Part shown: positions 42,701 through 49,261 of the stretch, piece after piece
Position numbering within the stretch: position 1 is the stretch's first letter
How the letters are laid out: every line of letters begins with the position of its first letter
Assembly (NCBI GenBank): GCA_903862655.1
Contig: CAIOZA010000121.1
Location: 1 to 49,261, forward strand
Reading direction: 5' to 3'
Length of the DNA stretch: 49,261 bases
Source of the DNA: an uncultured Ignavibacteria bacterium
Lineage (GTDB): Bacteria > Bacteroidota > Ignavibacteria > Kapaibacteriales > UBA2268
The notes under the pieces: generated by a model
Database searches by the model: none
Told to the model about the DNA's origin: nothing
What the model saw: the letters and a program-made list of their open reading frames with translations, nothing else
Program-made: the position numbers and the translations under genes

Positions 42701-44244
42701 CAGCTGTTCCAATATTGCCTGTCTAAACTACGATACTGAATGGCTTCGCTTATGTGTTCGGCTTTGATATTTTCATTACAGCTAAGATCGGCAATTGTTC
42801 TGGCTACTTTCTGGATTCTGTCATAACCACGGGCAGAGAAATTAAGCTTTGTCATAGCCATTTTTAATATCTCCTGTGAGGCTGTGTCGAGTGTACAGAA
42901 CTTGCGGATATCCTTGCTGCCCATGTCGGCATTCTTGAATATCCCGGGCGATTTAGAGAATCGCTCCGCCTGCAATTTTCTTGCTTTTAGTACTCGTTCT
43001 CTTACTATCTCGGATGGTTCTCCAGTTCGCTGTGACGAAAGATCCTGATATTTCACGGACGGTACTTCGACATGCAGATCAATTCTGTCGAGCAGTGGTC
43101 CGGATATTTTCGATAAATACCTCTGAATCAACGCAGGTGTACAAGTGCATGGCTTCGATGGATTGCCGTAATTGCCGCATGGGCAGGGGTTCATCGAGCA
43201 GACAAGCATGAAATTTGCAGGATATTCGATTGTCATTTTTGTGCGGGAGATACAGATGCGCTTATCTTCGAGTGGTTGCCGCAATACTTCGAGCACATTA
43301 CGAGCGAATTCAGGTAACTCATCGAGAAACAACACACCATGATGAGCCAGTGAAATCTCACCAGGTCTTATCATGTTCATTCCTCCGCCAACAAGTGCCG
43401 CATCCGAGATTGTATGATGAGGCGAGCGGAAAGGACGAATCGTAACAAGTGCTTCGTTTGATGGCAGAAGTCCCGACACAGAGTGTATCTTCGTTGTTTC
43501 GAGTGATTCTTCTAGTGAAAGTGGTGGCAAGATTCCCGGGATACGCTTGGCGAGCATCGTCTTGCCCGATCCCGGAGGACCAATCATCAGCATATTGTGC
43601 CCGCCGGCTGCCGATACTTCCAGGGCACGCTTAACGTTCTCCTGACCTTTTACATCAGCTAGATTGAGATGATAATTCTTCATATTCTGGTCGAAGAGAG
43701 CTTCTACATCAACAGTCTTGGGTTCAATTGTTTCTTGTCCGTTCAAATACTGAAACACCTGGAATAAAGAATTGACCGGAATTACTTTGAGAGTCCTAAC
43801 CAAAGCAGCTTCATCGGCATTAGCCTCTGGAAGAATGATTTTAGATATTCCATTTTTTATCGATTCGAGAGCAATCGAAAGTACTCCATGAATAGGTCTC
43901 AGCTTACCTTCGAGGGAAAGTTCTCCAAGAACGACAGTATCAGCAAGTGCACCTTCAGGAATCATCTCAAGTGCCGATAATATTCCCAGAGCAATCGGCA
44001 GATCGAAAGCTGAACCTTCCTTGCGGACATCTGCCGGAGCAAGGTTAACAGTTATACGCTTTGATGGGAATTCCAGGTTAGAGTTCTTGATTGCAGCCGG
44101 GACTCTCTCGCGAGACTCTTTGATTGCAGAATCGGGAAGACCAACGATATTGAAGGATGGAACGGCATTATCGAGATGTGTTTCGATTTCTACGATAAAG
44201 GCATTAATACCGAAGACTGAAGCTGACTTAATCTGCGAATACAT
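42700..44244 (-). CDS. comM: YifB/ComM family AAA+ ATPase (Mg-chelatase-like)
   Basis: A 514-residue cytoplasmic AAA+ protein. The N-terminal ChlI-like domain (SFNIVGLPDSAIKESRERV, LAPADVRKEGSAFDLPIALG) precedes the ATPase with Walker A (GPPGSGKT, K228), Walker B (GVLFLDELPEF) and a Cys-containing segment (MNPCPCGNYGNPSKPCTC). The C-terminal SARGYDRIQKVARTIADL helices complete the family. ComM is known as a hexameric helicase promoting branch migration during natural transformation. Its last codons overlap the start of the BrnT-like toxin (TGATG). No other competence gene is visible here. Confidence 0.96.
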   Translation of the reverse strand: MYSQIKSASVFGINAFIVEIETHLDNAVPSFNIVGLPDSAIKESRERVPAAIKNSNLEFPSKRITVNLAPADVRKEGSAFDLPIALGILSALEMIPEGALADTVVLGELSLEGKLRPIHGVLSIALESIKNGISKIILPEANADEAALVRTLKVIPVNSLFQVFQYLNGQETIEPKTVDVEALFDQNMKNYHLNLADVKGQENVKRALEVSAAGGHNMLMIGPPGSGKTMLAKRIPGILPPLSLEESLETTKIHSVSGLLPSNEALVTIRPFRSPHHTISDAALVGGGMNMIRPGEISLAHHGVLFLDELPEFARNVLEVLRQPLEDKRICISRTKMTIEYPANFMLVCSMNPCPCGNYGNPSKPCTCTPALIQRYLSKISGPLLDRIDLHVEVPSVKYQDLSSQRTGEPSEIVRERVLKARKLQAERFSKSPGIFKNADMGSKDIRKFCTLDTASQEILKMAMTKLNFSARGYDRIQKVARTIADLSCNENIKAEHISEAIQYRSLDRQYWNS

Positions 44245-44406
44245 TGATTTGCTCTTTTTGGTAATCGTACAAACTTAAAGTAAATGAATTATTGCAAATA
44301 TTCAAACAAATTTTTAATATTTCATTAATGATTGTAAAATTTTAGAATTTTTAGTTATATTAATCGTTTGTAAACATAGCAATAAATAAATAATTAACCT
44401 ATTGAT

Positions 44407-45207
44407 GTGAAAACACTTCGAGAAATAGCAATACGCCGATTAGCCGGTGACAAAAGCCTCATGGTGGCTGGTCACAGAGGATCCGCAGGAACGGCTCCTG
44501 AGAACACCTTGTCATCATTCCGTCATGCTGTCGAGGCTGGCGTTGATCTAATTGAAACCGATGTGCAGATTACATCGGATGGTTTCGTTGTGGTTTTCCA
44601 TGACAAAAATATCAGCAGGACTACCAACGGAATCGGTCAGGTTAAGCAGACAGACCTATCCCACTTCAAAGATCTGGACGCAGGTAGCTGGTTCTCCGAA
44701 CAATTCCGTGGAGAGCCTGTGCCATTGCTCAGCGACGTAATACATCTTATCAAAGGTAAATGCTTTCTCAATATCGAGGTTAAGAATATCGAAGGTGATT
44801 CTTTGGATGACAATATCCACAGAATTATTGATGTGATAATGAACGAAGGATACAAGGACTATACGCTTTTCTCATCATTTTACTACGGAACTCTTGCTCA
44901 GCTGAAGAAGGAATACCCATATCTTCCGACTGCAGCGATCCGTCTGCCAAAGGACAAGCGTCTGCCATCGCAGATTGCTTCCGAAATCGGCTGCGAAGGC
45001 TTTGTGTGCTGCGTTGAAGAAATGACCGATGAAGTAGCCGACGATATTGTTAAAAGTAATATCTTAACCGGTGTTTACTCAATCGACGATGAACCGACAC
45101 TCCAAGAAATGGCTAAAAAGCCAATAACCGCAGTAGTTACTAACTTCCCCGCATTAATTATCGAAACTATGCACAAACTCAATATCCCTAAAGCAAAGTA
45201 TATCTGA
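44407..45207 (+). CDS. Glycerophosphodiester phosphodiesterase
   Basis: A 266-residue enzyme hydrolysing glycerophosphodiesters to glycerol-3-phosphate and an alcohol. The GDPD TIM-barrel signature is complete: GHRGSAGTAPENTLSSF (H23, R24 and the Glu of PENT), DLIETDVQ, VVFHDKNISRTTNG (H65) and LNIEVKN. There is no signal peptide, so it is probably cytoplasmic (UgpQ-like). The start is GTG. The nfu-type gene follows after 11 bases, suggesting one transcript, without an obvious functional link. Confidence 0.95.
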   Translation: MKTLREIAIRRLAGDKSLMVAGHRGSAGTAPENTLSSFRHAVEAGVDLIETDVQITSDGFVVVFHDKNISRTTNGIGQVKQTDLSHFKDLDAGSWFSEQFRGEPVPLLSDVIHLIKGKCFLNIEVKNIEGDSLDDNIHRIIDVIMNEGYKDYTLFSSFYYGTLAQLKKEYPYLPTAAIRLPKDKRLPSQIASEIGCEGFVCCVEEMTDEVADDIVKSNILTGVYSIDDEPTLQEMAKKPITAVVTNFPALIIETMHKLNIPKAKYI

Positions 45208-45218
45208 CAGGATCAACT

Positions 45219-45455
45219 ATGACAAACGAAGAACTACAGCAGAAAGTAGAGCAGGTAATAAACGATGACATTCGTCCCTTCATTCAGGCTGACGGCGGCA
45301 AGATCCGGCTTAAAAGCATTGTGGACGGCAAGGTCTTAGTCGAGCTTTCAGGAGCTTGTGCCGGATGTCCTGCCGTAGCAATGACGCTGAAGGGTGGAGT
45401 TGAACGCATACTCAAAAAGCAGATCCCGGAAATAGAGTCAGTTAATTTATATTGA
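45219..45455 (+). CDS. NifU C-terminal domain (Nfu-type) Fe-S cluster scaffold
   Basis: A 78-residue protein consisting of just the NifU C-terminal domain: VEQVINDDIRPFIQADGG, then GACAGCPAVAMTLKGGVE with the CxxC pair C47/C50, and IPEIESV at the end. In this family the two Cys of a dimer hold a [4Fe-4S] cluster that is passed to target proteins. The size matches stand-alone Nfu proteins of FCB bacteria. It sits 11 bases after the GDPD gene. Confidence 0.95.
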   Translation: MTNEELQQKVEQVINDDIRPFIQADGGKIRLKSIVDGKVLVELSGACAGCPAVAMTLKGGVERILKKQIPEIESVNLY

Positions 45456-45532
45456 AATAATTACGAATTTCAAATTACGAATTAGGAAAAAACATCATTT
45501 TCATTGATAATTTTAGTTTTTGGGGTTTGTTT

Positions 45533-45559
45533 GTAGCGTTAGAACCAAAGCAACGCTAC
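45533..45559. repeat. Intergenic hairpin before the 45644 gene
   Basis: GTAGCGTT and AACGCTAC form an 8-bp stem with an 11-base loop. No T-run follows, so it is more likely a dispersed palindrome than a terminator. Confidence 0.55.
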
Positions 45560-45643
45560 AGACTATTTTCAAAATCCGTGAGACGTTTTGCGTTTTGATG
45601 TGTCTTAGTATATACGGGTGTGTCAATTTTTGGAAAAGTTATT

Positions 45644-46825
45644 ATGAAAAAGATAATACTTTTGATTTTGCTTCTTTTTAGTTATAGTTCTTATTCATAT
45701 TGGTGGGAACAATGCAATCTAGATCTAAAGGGAGACAAATTATATTGCATAAATGCTTTCGAGAGCAGAGTATTTGTTGGTTCAGATAGTGGAAGGGTAT
45801 ATCTTTCAGATAATAACGGCGATAACTGGAATGTTATTAACACAGGATTTCCCTTCGTCGAAATAACATCAATTGCAATTGCAAAAAATAAAATTTTTGC
45901 TGCTACAGATAGTATCGGGATATTAATTTCTTCAGATAATGGCGATAGCTGGAATAAATCTAGTCTTGAGGATTATGATATTAGAGTATTGAAAAGTAGA
46001 GATAGTACAATTTATGCAGGATCTCAAAGTGGAAAAATTTTAATTTCAAATGATCTGGGAGTTAATTGGAGAAAATCAGAATTAACCGATAAACCAATTA
46101 CATGCATGGCTTTATCGGCTAATAATATTTGTGTCGGCACTCTCGGAAGAGGTGTCTTCTTATCATCAGATAATGGTGAAAATTGGATAATACGAAATAA
46201 TGATAATTGGTATTTACTCTATATTTTCTCTATCGCCATACTCAATAATAATATTTACAAGGGTGGGGTTCCAGGATTTAGTGTTTCAACAGATTTGGGC
46301 TTATCGTGGGAAAGTAAAAAGATTCCAGGAACTGAAGTAAGTTCTGTTAACTCGATATTAATAATTGATAACAATCTAATTGCAGGAACATCACATCCCA
46401 TGGAAAATCTTGGTGTTATTCAATCATCTGATAATGGCGATACATGGCATTATATTGGTTTGGATACGTTGGAAATTAATGACCTTGCTTTCAATAGCGA
46501 ATATATTTTTGCTATTGATAATAAGGGAAAAATCTTCAGACGAAAATTAAATGAGATTATCAAAACTGATATAATAGAAGCTAATTTAAAATTCGAAAAT
46601 CTAATTTCTCCTAATCCCGCCTCCGATTTCATAGAAATCACTTGTAGGGGCGAGGTTACCTCGCCCTTACAAAGCGATGTGAGGATATATAATGTCTATG
46701 GGCAGAATGTAATGTCTGTAGGGGTTCAAAATCTTGAACCCCTACGTATAGATGTTTCCGGTTTGGCTCGCGGGATGTATTTTGTGAGTATTGGGGATAT
46801 AGTTGGGAAGTTTATAAAAATATAA
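45644..46825 (+). CDS. T9SS-secreted BNR-type beta-propeller protein
   Basis: A 393-residue protein; I start at ATG 45644 (MKKIILLILLLFSYSSYS, a clean signal peptide with GGAAAAG upstream) rather than GTG 45620. The body has repeated NNGDNW, NGDSW, LGVNW, NGENW, LGLSW and NGDTW motifs, a BNR/sialidase-like propeller closely resembling the protein at 4123. It ends in a T9SS sorting domain (SPNPASDFIEI ... GMYFVSIGD). Palindromes occupy both tail sites (46644-46670 and 46718-46745), and a full R98 repeat begins four bases after the stop. No enzyme motif; the role is unknown. Confidence 0.9.
   Translation: MKKIILLILLLFSYSSYSYWWEQCNLDLKGDKLYCINAFESRVFVGSDSGRVYLSDNNGDNWNVINTGFPFVEITSIAIAKNKIFAATDSIGILISSDNGDSWNKSSLEDYDIRVLKSRDSTIYAGSQSGKILISNDLGVNWRKSELTDKPITCMALSANNICVGTLGRGVFLSSDNGENWIIRNNDNWYLLYIFSIAILNNNIYKGGVPGFSVSTDLGLSWESKKIPGTEVSSVNSILIIDNNLIAGTSHPMENLGVIQSSDNGDTWHYIGLDTLEINDLAFNSEYIFAIDNKGKIFRRKLNEIIKTDIIEANLKFENLISPNPASDFIEITCRGEVTSPLQSDVRIYNVYGQNVMSVGVQNLEPLRIDVSGLARGMYFVSIGDIVGKFIKI
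46644..46670 (+). repeat. 27-bp palindrome in sorting-domain coding sequence (site A, different frame)
   Basis: GTAGGGGCGAGGTT is followed by ACCTCGCCCTTAC. It is one base shorter than its 28-bp relatives, and one extra base precedes it, so the left arm is read as CRGEVT in place of VGANG while the right arm keeps the SPLQ frame. Confidence 0.87.
46718..46745 (+). repeat. 28-bp palindrome in sorting-domain coding sequence (site B)
   Basis: GTAGGGGTTCAAAA faces TCTTGAACCCCTAC. It is read as VGVQNLEPLR, like 33860-33887. Confidence 0.87.
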
Positions 46826-46829
46826 ATGA

Positions 46830-46927
46830 GAAACCCCATTAATCCCCCTTGGAACAATCGGGAGACAAATCAATAAATTGCAACGCCTGTATTTACCCCC
46901 TTTTTCAAAGTGGGTTTTGGGGTTTCT
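46830..46927 (+). repeat. R98 repeat, full copy after the 45644 gene
   Basis: It runs from GAAACCCC to GGGGTTTCT with the same hairpins and the CAATAAATTGCAACGCCTGT core as 3985-4082. It starts four bases past the stop codon. Confidence 0.88.
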
Positions 46928-47015
46928 AAGCATTAATGAATAATTTGAACTGTATTTGATCATTCCTTTAATCACACTAATCTCACAAATCCAGGTTCAG
47001 ACAAATACAAAAAGA

Positions 47016-47090
47016 TACCTGCATGCGCAGGTATGACATAGCCAATAGTTGTAATGCGGAAACCTCCTTAATCTTGGAACAAGGGGGGCT
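47016..47090 (+). repeat. Repeat fragments: GCATGC palindrome and partial R98 copy
   Basis: ATACCTGCATGCGCAGGTAT (palindrome related to 29310-29335) is followed by TAATGCGGAAACCTCCTTAA and TTGGAACAAGGGGG, the left part of R98 including the ATGCGGAAAC found at 3981. No sorting-domain tail precedes it, so it may be an orphan remnant. Confidence 0.7.
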
Positions 47091-47135
47091 GATTCGTTCT
47101 CTTTAAAGTATTATAGATTGACTTACAAAGAATAA

Positions 47136-47170
47136 ACAACCTCTCCTCACATTAATGCGAAGAGGTTGTT
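47136..47170 (-). terminator. Hairpin downstream of the small lysine-rich gene
   Basis: AACAACCTCT and AGAGGTTGTT form a 10-bp stem about 50 bases after the small ORF's stop on the minus strand, followed by a T-rich but interrupted tail (TTTATTCTTT). Confidence 0.6.
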
Positions 47171-47217
47171 ATATATAGTCTGACTTAAATTAATTGGAAA
47201 ATCTGAAGATTAATTAA

Positions 47218-47319
47218 TTATTTATTCTTCTTTTTTTCCTGTTTTTCTTTTCTTTTTTCAATTAGTGTTTTGGTTGGCTTCTTTTTGGATTCTTTCTTTA
47301 CGTCTTGATCTTTACCCAT
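47218..47319 (-). CDS. Very small lysine-rich basic protein
   Basis: A 33-residue ORF beginning MGKDQDVKKESKKKPTKTL and ending in a run of Lys/Glu (about half the residues are Lys). A good ribosome site (AAAGGGTGATAAC) lies just before ATG and a hairpin follows. Small proteins of this MGK...KKKP.KTL type occur in related bacteria as far as I recall. Their function is unknown; the charge suggests nucleic-acid or ribosome contact. It lies in an otherwise gene-free 714-bp gap. Confidence 0.6.
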   Translation of the reverse strand: MGKDQDVKKESKKKPTKTLIEKRKEKQEKKKNK

Positions 47320-47539
47320 GTTATCACCCTTTATGAAAATAAAAATATATATTTATTAGAGATGGATGAATGGCTTAAACCATCTATCTTTGATTAACTT
47401 CAGTTCATCAAAAAGTTCCAGATAATTAACGATTCGCATCTTTTTAAATTTTAACCTGTCAAAATTATAAATTTCTACTGAAAAATGGAAACGGAATTTG
47501 CTAAATTAGAAATTTAAATATAAGACAGAATAGATAATT

Positions 47540-49135
47540 ATGAAAAAGCCAAAAATCCTTCTAATTCTGATTATTCTTTTATCTTGTGCAAACGCACAGA
47601 CACCTTCCATCAAGTGGTGGTTCGATACGAAAGATGCATCTTTCGGTCAATCAGCTGCAGGAGATATTGATGGTGACGGTAAGCTGGAGATAGTTTTTGG
47701 CTGCTACCGTAACGATAGTTGTGTTTATGCTCTTAATGCTGAAGACGGCAGTCTGTTGTGGAAGTACAACACAGGCGGATGCAACGATGTTGCTCCTATA
47801 ATATATGATGTAGATGGAGACTCAAAGCCCGATATTGTTGTCCCTGCTTCGTGCAATCCAACTACTTTCTGTCTGGATGGACAAACCGGAACAGTGAAAT
47901 GGCAAACTCCGACAAGAGGAAGCGATTCGCCCCCAACTATTGCAGATATTGACAATGATGGTAAAACTGAAATACTTCATGGTGAATTCGGTGGCTATGT
48001 AATCTGCATCAATGCCGAAAATGGATCGAAAAAGTGGGAAATCGCTGTGGATACCAATTCATGGATTCAGACTGCTCCAACGATAGTTGATCTTGATGGT
48101 GACGGAAAGCTTGATTATGTTGTCGGCACCTGGAATTTCGATAATCAGGATAAAATCTATGCTTATCATGGTGATGATCTTTCTCTTTTGTGGAGTTATA
48201 CAATTAATGCCTATATGTATCATGGCACTGCTGTAGCCGATCTAGACAAAGACGGAAGACCGGAATTATTGGTAGGTGCTTACAATGATACTCTTTATTG
48301 CCTAAATGGTGAGAATGGAACTCTAAATTGGAAATATTTCGGATCAGGGGGATATATCGGAGCACCTGCAACAATAGGAGATATTGACAATGATGGTAGC
48401 TGCGATGTCGTGTTTGTAAGCGGATACAGAGTGATAGCACTTTCAGGCAATGGCATAAAAAAATGGGATTATTCGATTTCCGGTTATAGTGGAGCTTTCA
48501 GAGGTGTAGTTTTATCAGATATTAATAATGATCCTTATCCTGATGTAATTTTCGGCAATGATAGTGGTAAAGTTATAGCATTAAATGGTTATAGTGGAAA
48601 AGAGCTTTGGACAGTAGATTTAGCTCAACATTATGGCAAAAAAGCGTTTGCTTTAGATCATGCTCCTCTAATAGCTGATTTTGATGGGAATGATTCTCTT
48701 GAAGTGTTTATCGTTGGAGGTCATGGAGAATATCCTGCTATTGAAAATGGTTTTGGCCGAGCTTATATGGTGAGTGTTGGTAAAGGTAATGGACCAGACT
48801 GGCTGATGTTCCAACGGGATATCCGGCGGCAGTCATCACTTTGCGAATTTTCAACTGGCATTGAGGACACTCAGATAACTCCTATTAAGGAAACAGTAAA
48901 AGTATTTCCCAATCCGGTAACAAATTCTACTTCAATCCAATTCATTAATCCCAAAAATGAGAATTATACTCTTATGATTTATAATGAGGTTGGATCGCTA
49001 ATCCAGAAGATTGACAATATCACAGGAAATGACTTAAATATAAATAACTGTGATTTCGAGTCAGGAGTTTACTTTTTCCAATTGCAAAGCATCAGTGGAG
49101 TTGAAGGAGATGGTGAATTTGTGCTAATGAAATAA
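47540..49135 (+). CDS. T9SS-secreted FG-GAP/PQQ-like beta-propeller protein
   Basis: A 531-residue protein with a signal peptide (1-20, ending ANAQ). Eight propeller blades combine PQQ-like strands (LNAEDGSLLWKYNT, LNGENGTLNWKY) with FG-GAP/VCBS calcium loops (DIDGDGKLEIVFG, DVDGDSKPDIVV, DLDGDGKLDYVVG, DIDNDGSCDVVFV). A T9SS sorting domain starts near 455 (VFPNPVTNSTSIQF ... GVYFFQLQS). The DxDxDG loops bind Ca2+ in the family. The sorting tail has neither palindromes nor an R98 repeat and its DNA differs from the cassette-type tails. Role unknown; the architecture fits a surface adhesin or structural protein. Confidence 0.92.
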   Translation: MKKPKILLILIILLSCANAQTPSIKWWFDTKDASFGQSAAGDIDGDGKLEIVFGCYRNDSCVYALNAEDGSLLWKYNTGGCNDVAPIIYDVDGDSKPDIVVPASCNPTTFCLDGQTGTVKWQTPTRGSDSPPTIADIDNDGKTEILHGEFGGYVICINAENGSKKWEIAVDTNSWIQTAPTIVDLDGDGKLDYVVGTWNFDNQDKIYAYHGDDLSLLWSYTINAYMYHGTAVADLDKDGRPELLVGAYNDTLYCLNGENGTLNWKYFGSGGYIGAPATIGDIDNDGSCDVVFVSGYRVIALSGNGIKKWDYSISGYSGAFRGVVLSDINNDPYPDVIFGNDSGKVIALNGYSGKELWTVDLAQHYGKKAFALDHAPLIADFDGNDSLEVFIVGGHGEYPAIENGFGRAYMVSVGKGNGPDWLMFQRDIRRQSSLCEFSTGIEDTQITPIKETVKVFPNPVTNSTSIQFINPKNENYTLMIYNEVGSLIQKIDNITGNDLNINNCDFESGVYFFQLQSISGVEGDGEFVLMK

Positions 49136-49261
49136 TATCCCAAATAAAAATATAAAACTAATAATTATCCATACGATTTATCATATAATTTCTTAAATTG
49201 ATTTAATAAATAGATAATTATGCTATTTATTTTATAATTATAATACTAAATTTATATTAGA

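Noticed and set aside
42579-42767. A plus-strand ORF over the toxin region
   Set aside because: It is antisense to the BrnT-like frame, which gives a far better family match.
45620-45643. GTG start giving eight extra residues to the 45644 gene
   Set aside because: The ATG at 45644 has a better ribosome site and leaves a standard signal peptide at the N-terminus.

Overview
The window looks like a chromosomal segment of an AT-rich Gram-negative bacterium of the Bacteroidota/FCB group. The evidence is at least nine secreted proteins with a C-terminal type IX secretion (T9SS) sorting domain, TonB-dependent receptors, OmpA-family and outer-membrane barrel proteins, and a riboswitch-led B12 surface locus. 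A lineage near Ignavibacteria/Kapabacteria would fit, but that is an inference. I see no phage, integrase, transposase, tRNA, rRNA or CRISPR array. Housekeeping genes (lysS, infC, serS, uppP, comM, an nfu-type gene) are scattered among long surface-protein genes.

Layout. 1-5.4 kb: a T9SS subtilase, a broken T9SS gene and a BNR-propeller T9SS protein. 5.4-7.7 kb (minus): two cyclophilin lipoproteins and uppP. 7.9-12.7 kb: an IgGFc-binding/PKD secreted protein translationally coupled to a double-OmpA-domain protein. 12.9-17.3 kb: an outer-membrane receptor/barrel and a subtilase lipoprotein. 17.3-19.7 kb: lysS and infC. 19.9-24.7 kb: a probable cAMP module made of a decayed cyclase remnant, a TPR/transmembrane adenylate cyclase, an MBL-fold hydrolase and a Popeye-like membrane protein. 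24.8-31.2 kb (minus): a cobalamin riboswitch followed by a T9SS propeller protein, a BtuB-like receptor, a surface protein and a BtuG-like propeller lipoprotein. 31.3-40.3 kb: a stand-alone DsbD-alpha-like protein, an unknown lipoprotein and two giant T9SS proteins. 40.8-45.5 kb: serS, a BrnTA-like toxin-antitoxin pair, comM, a glycerophosphodiesterase and an nfu-type gene. 45.6-49.2 kb: two more T9SS propeller proteins and a tiny lysine-rich protein.

The most unusual feature is a system of repeats tied to the T9SS sorting domains. In five secreted-protein genes, short palindromic or hairpin elements (27-28 bp, or about 37 bp) sit in frame inside the sorting-domain coding region, always at one or both of the same two positions, which correspond to predicted surface loops. 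Different palindromes occupy the same position in different genes. The last ~54 bp of these genes are nearly identical at DNA level, including synonymous sites, and several are followed at the stop codon by the same ~98 bp repeat with inverted ends. One gene (3504-3981) appears to be an N-terminal secreted domain joined out of frame to such a tail. Together this suggests that the secretion tag behaves as a recombining DNA cassette.
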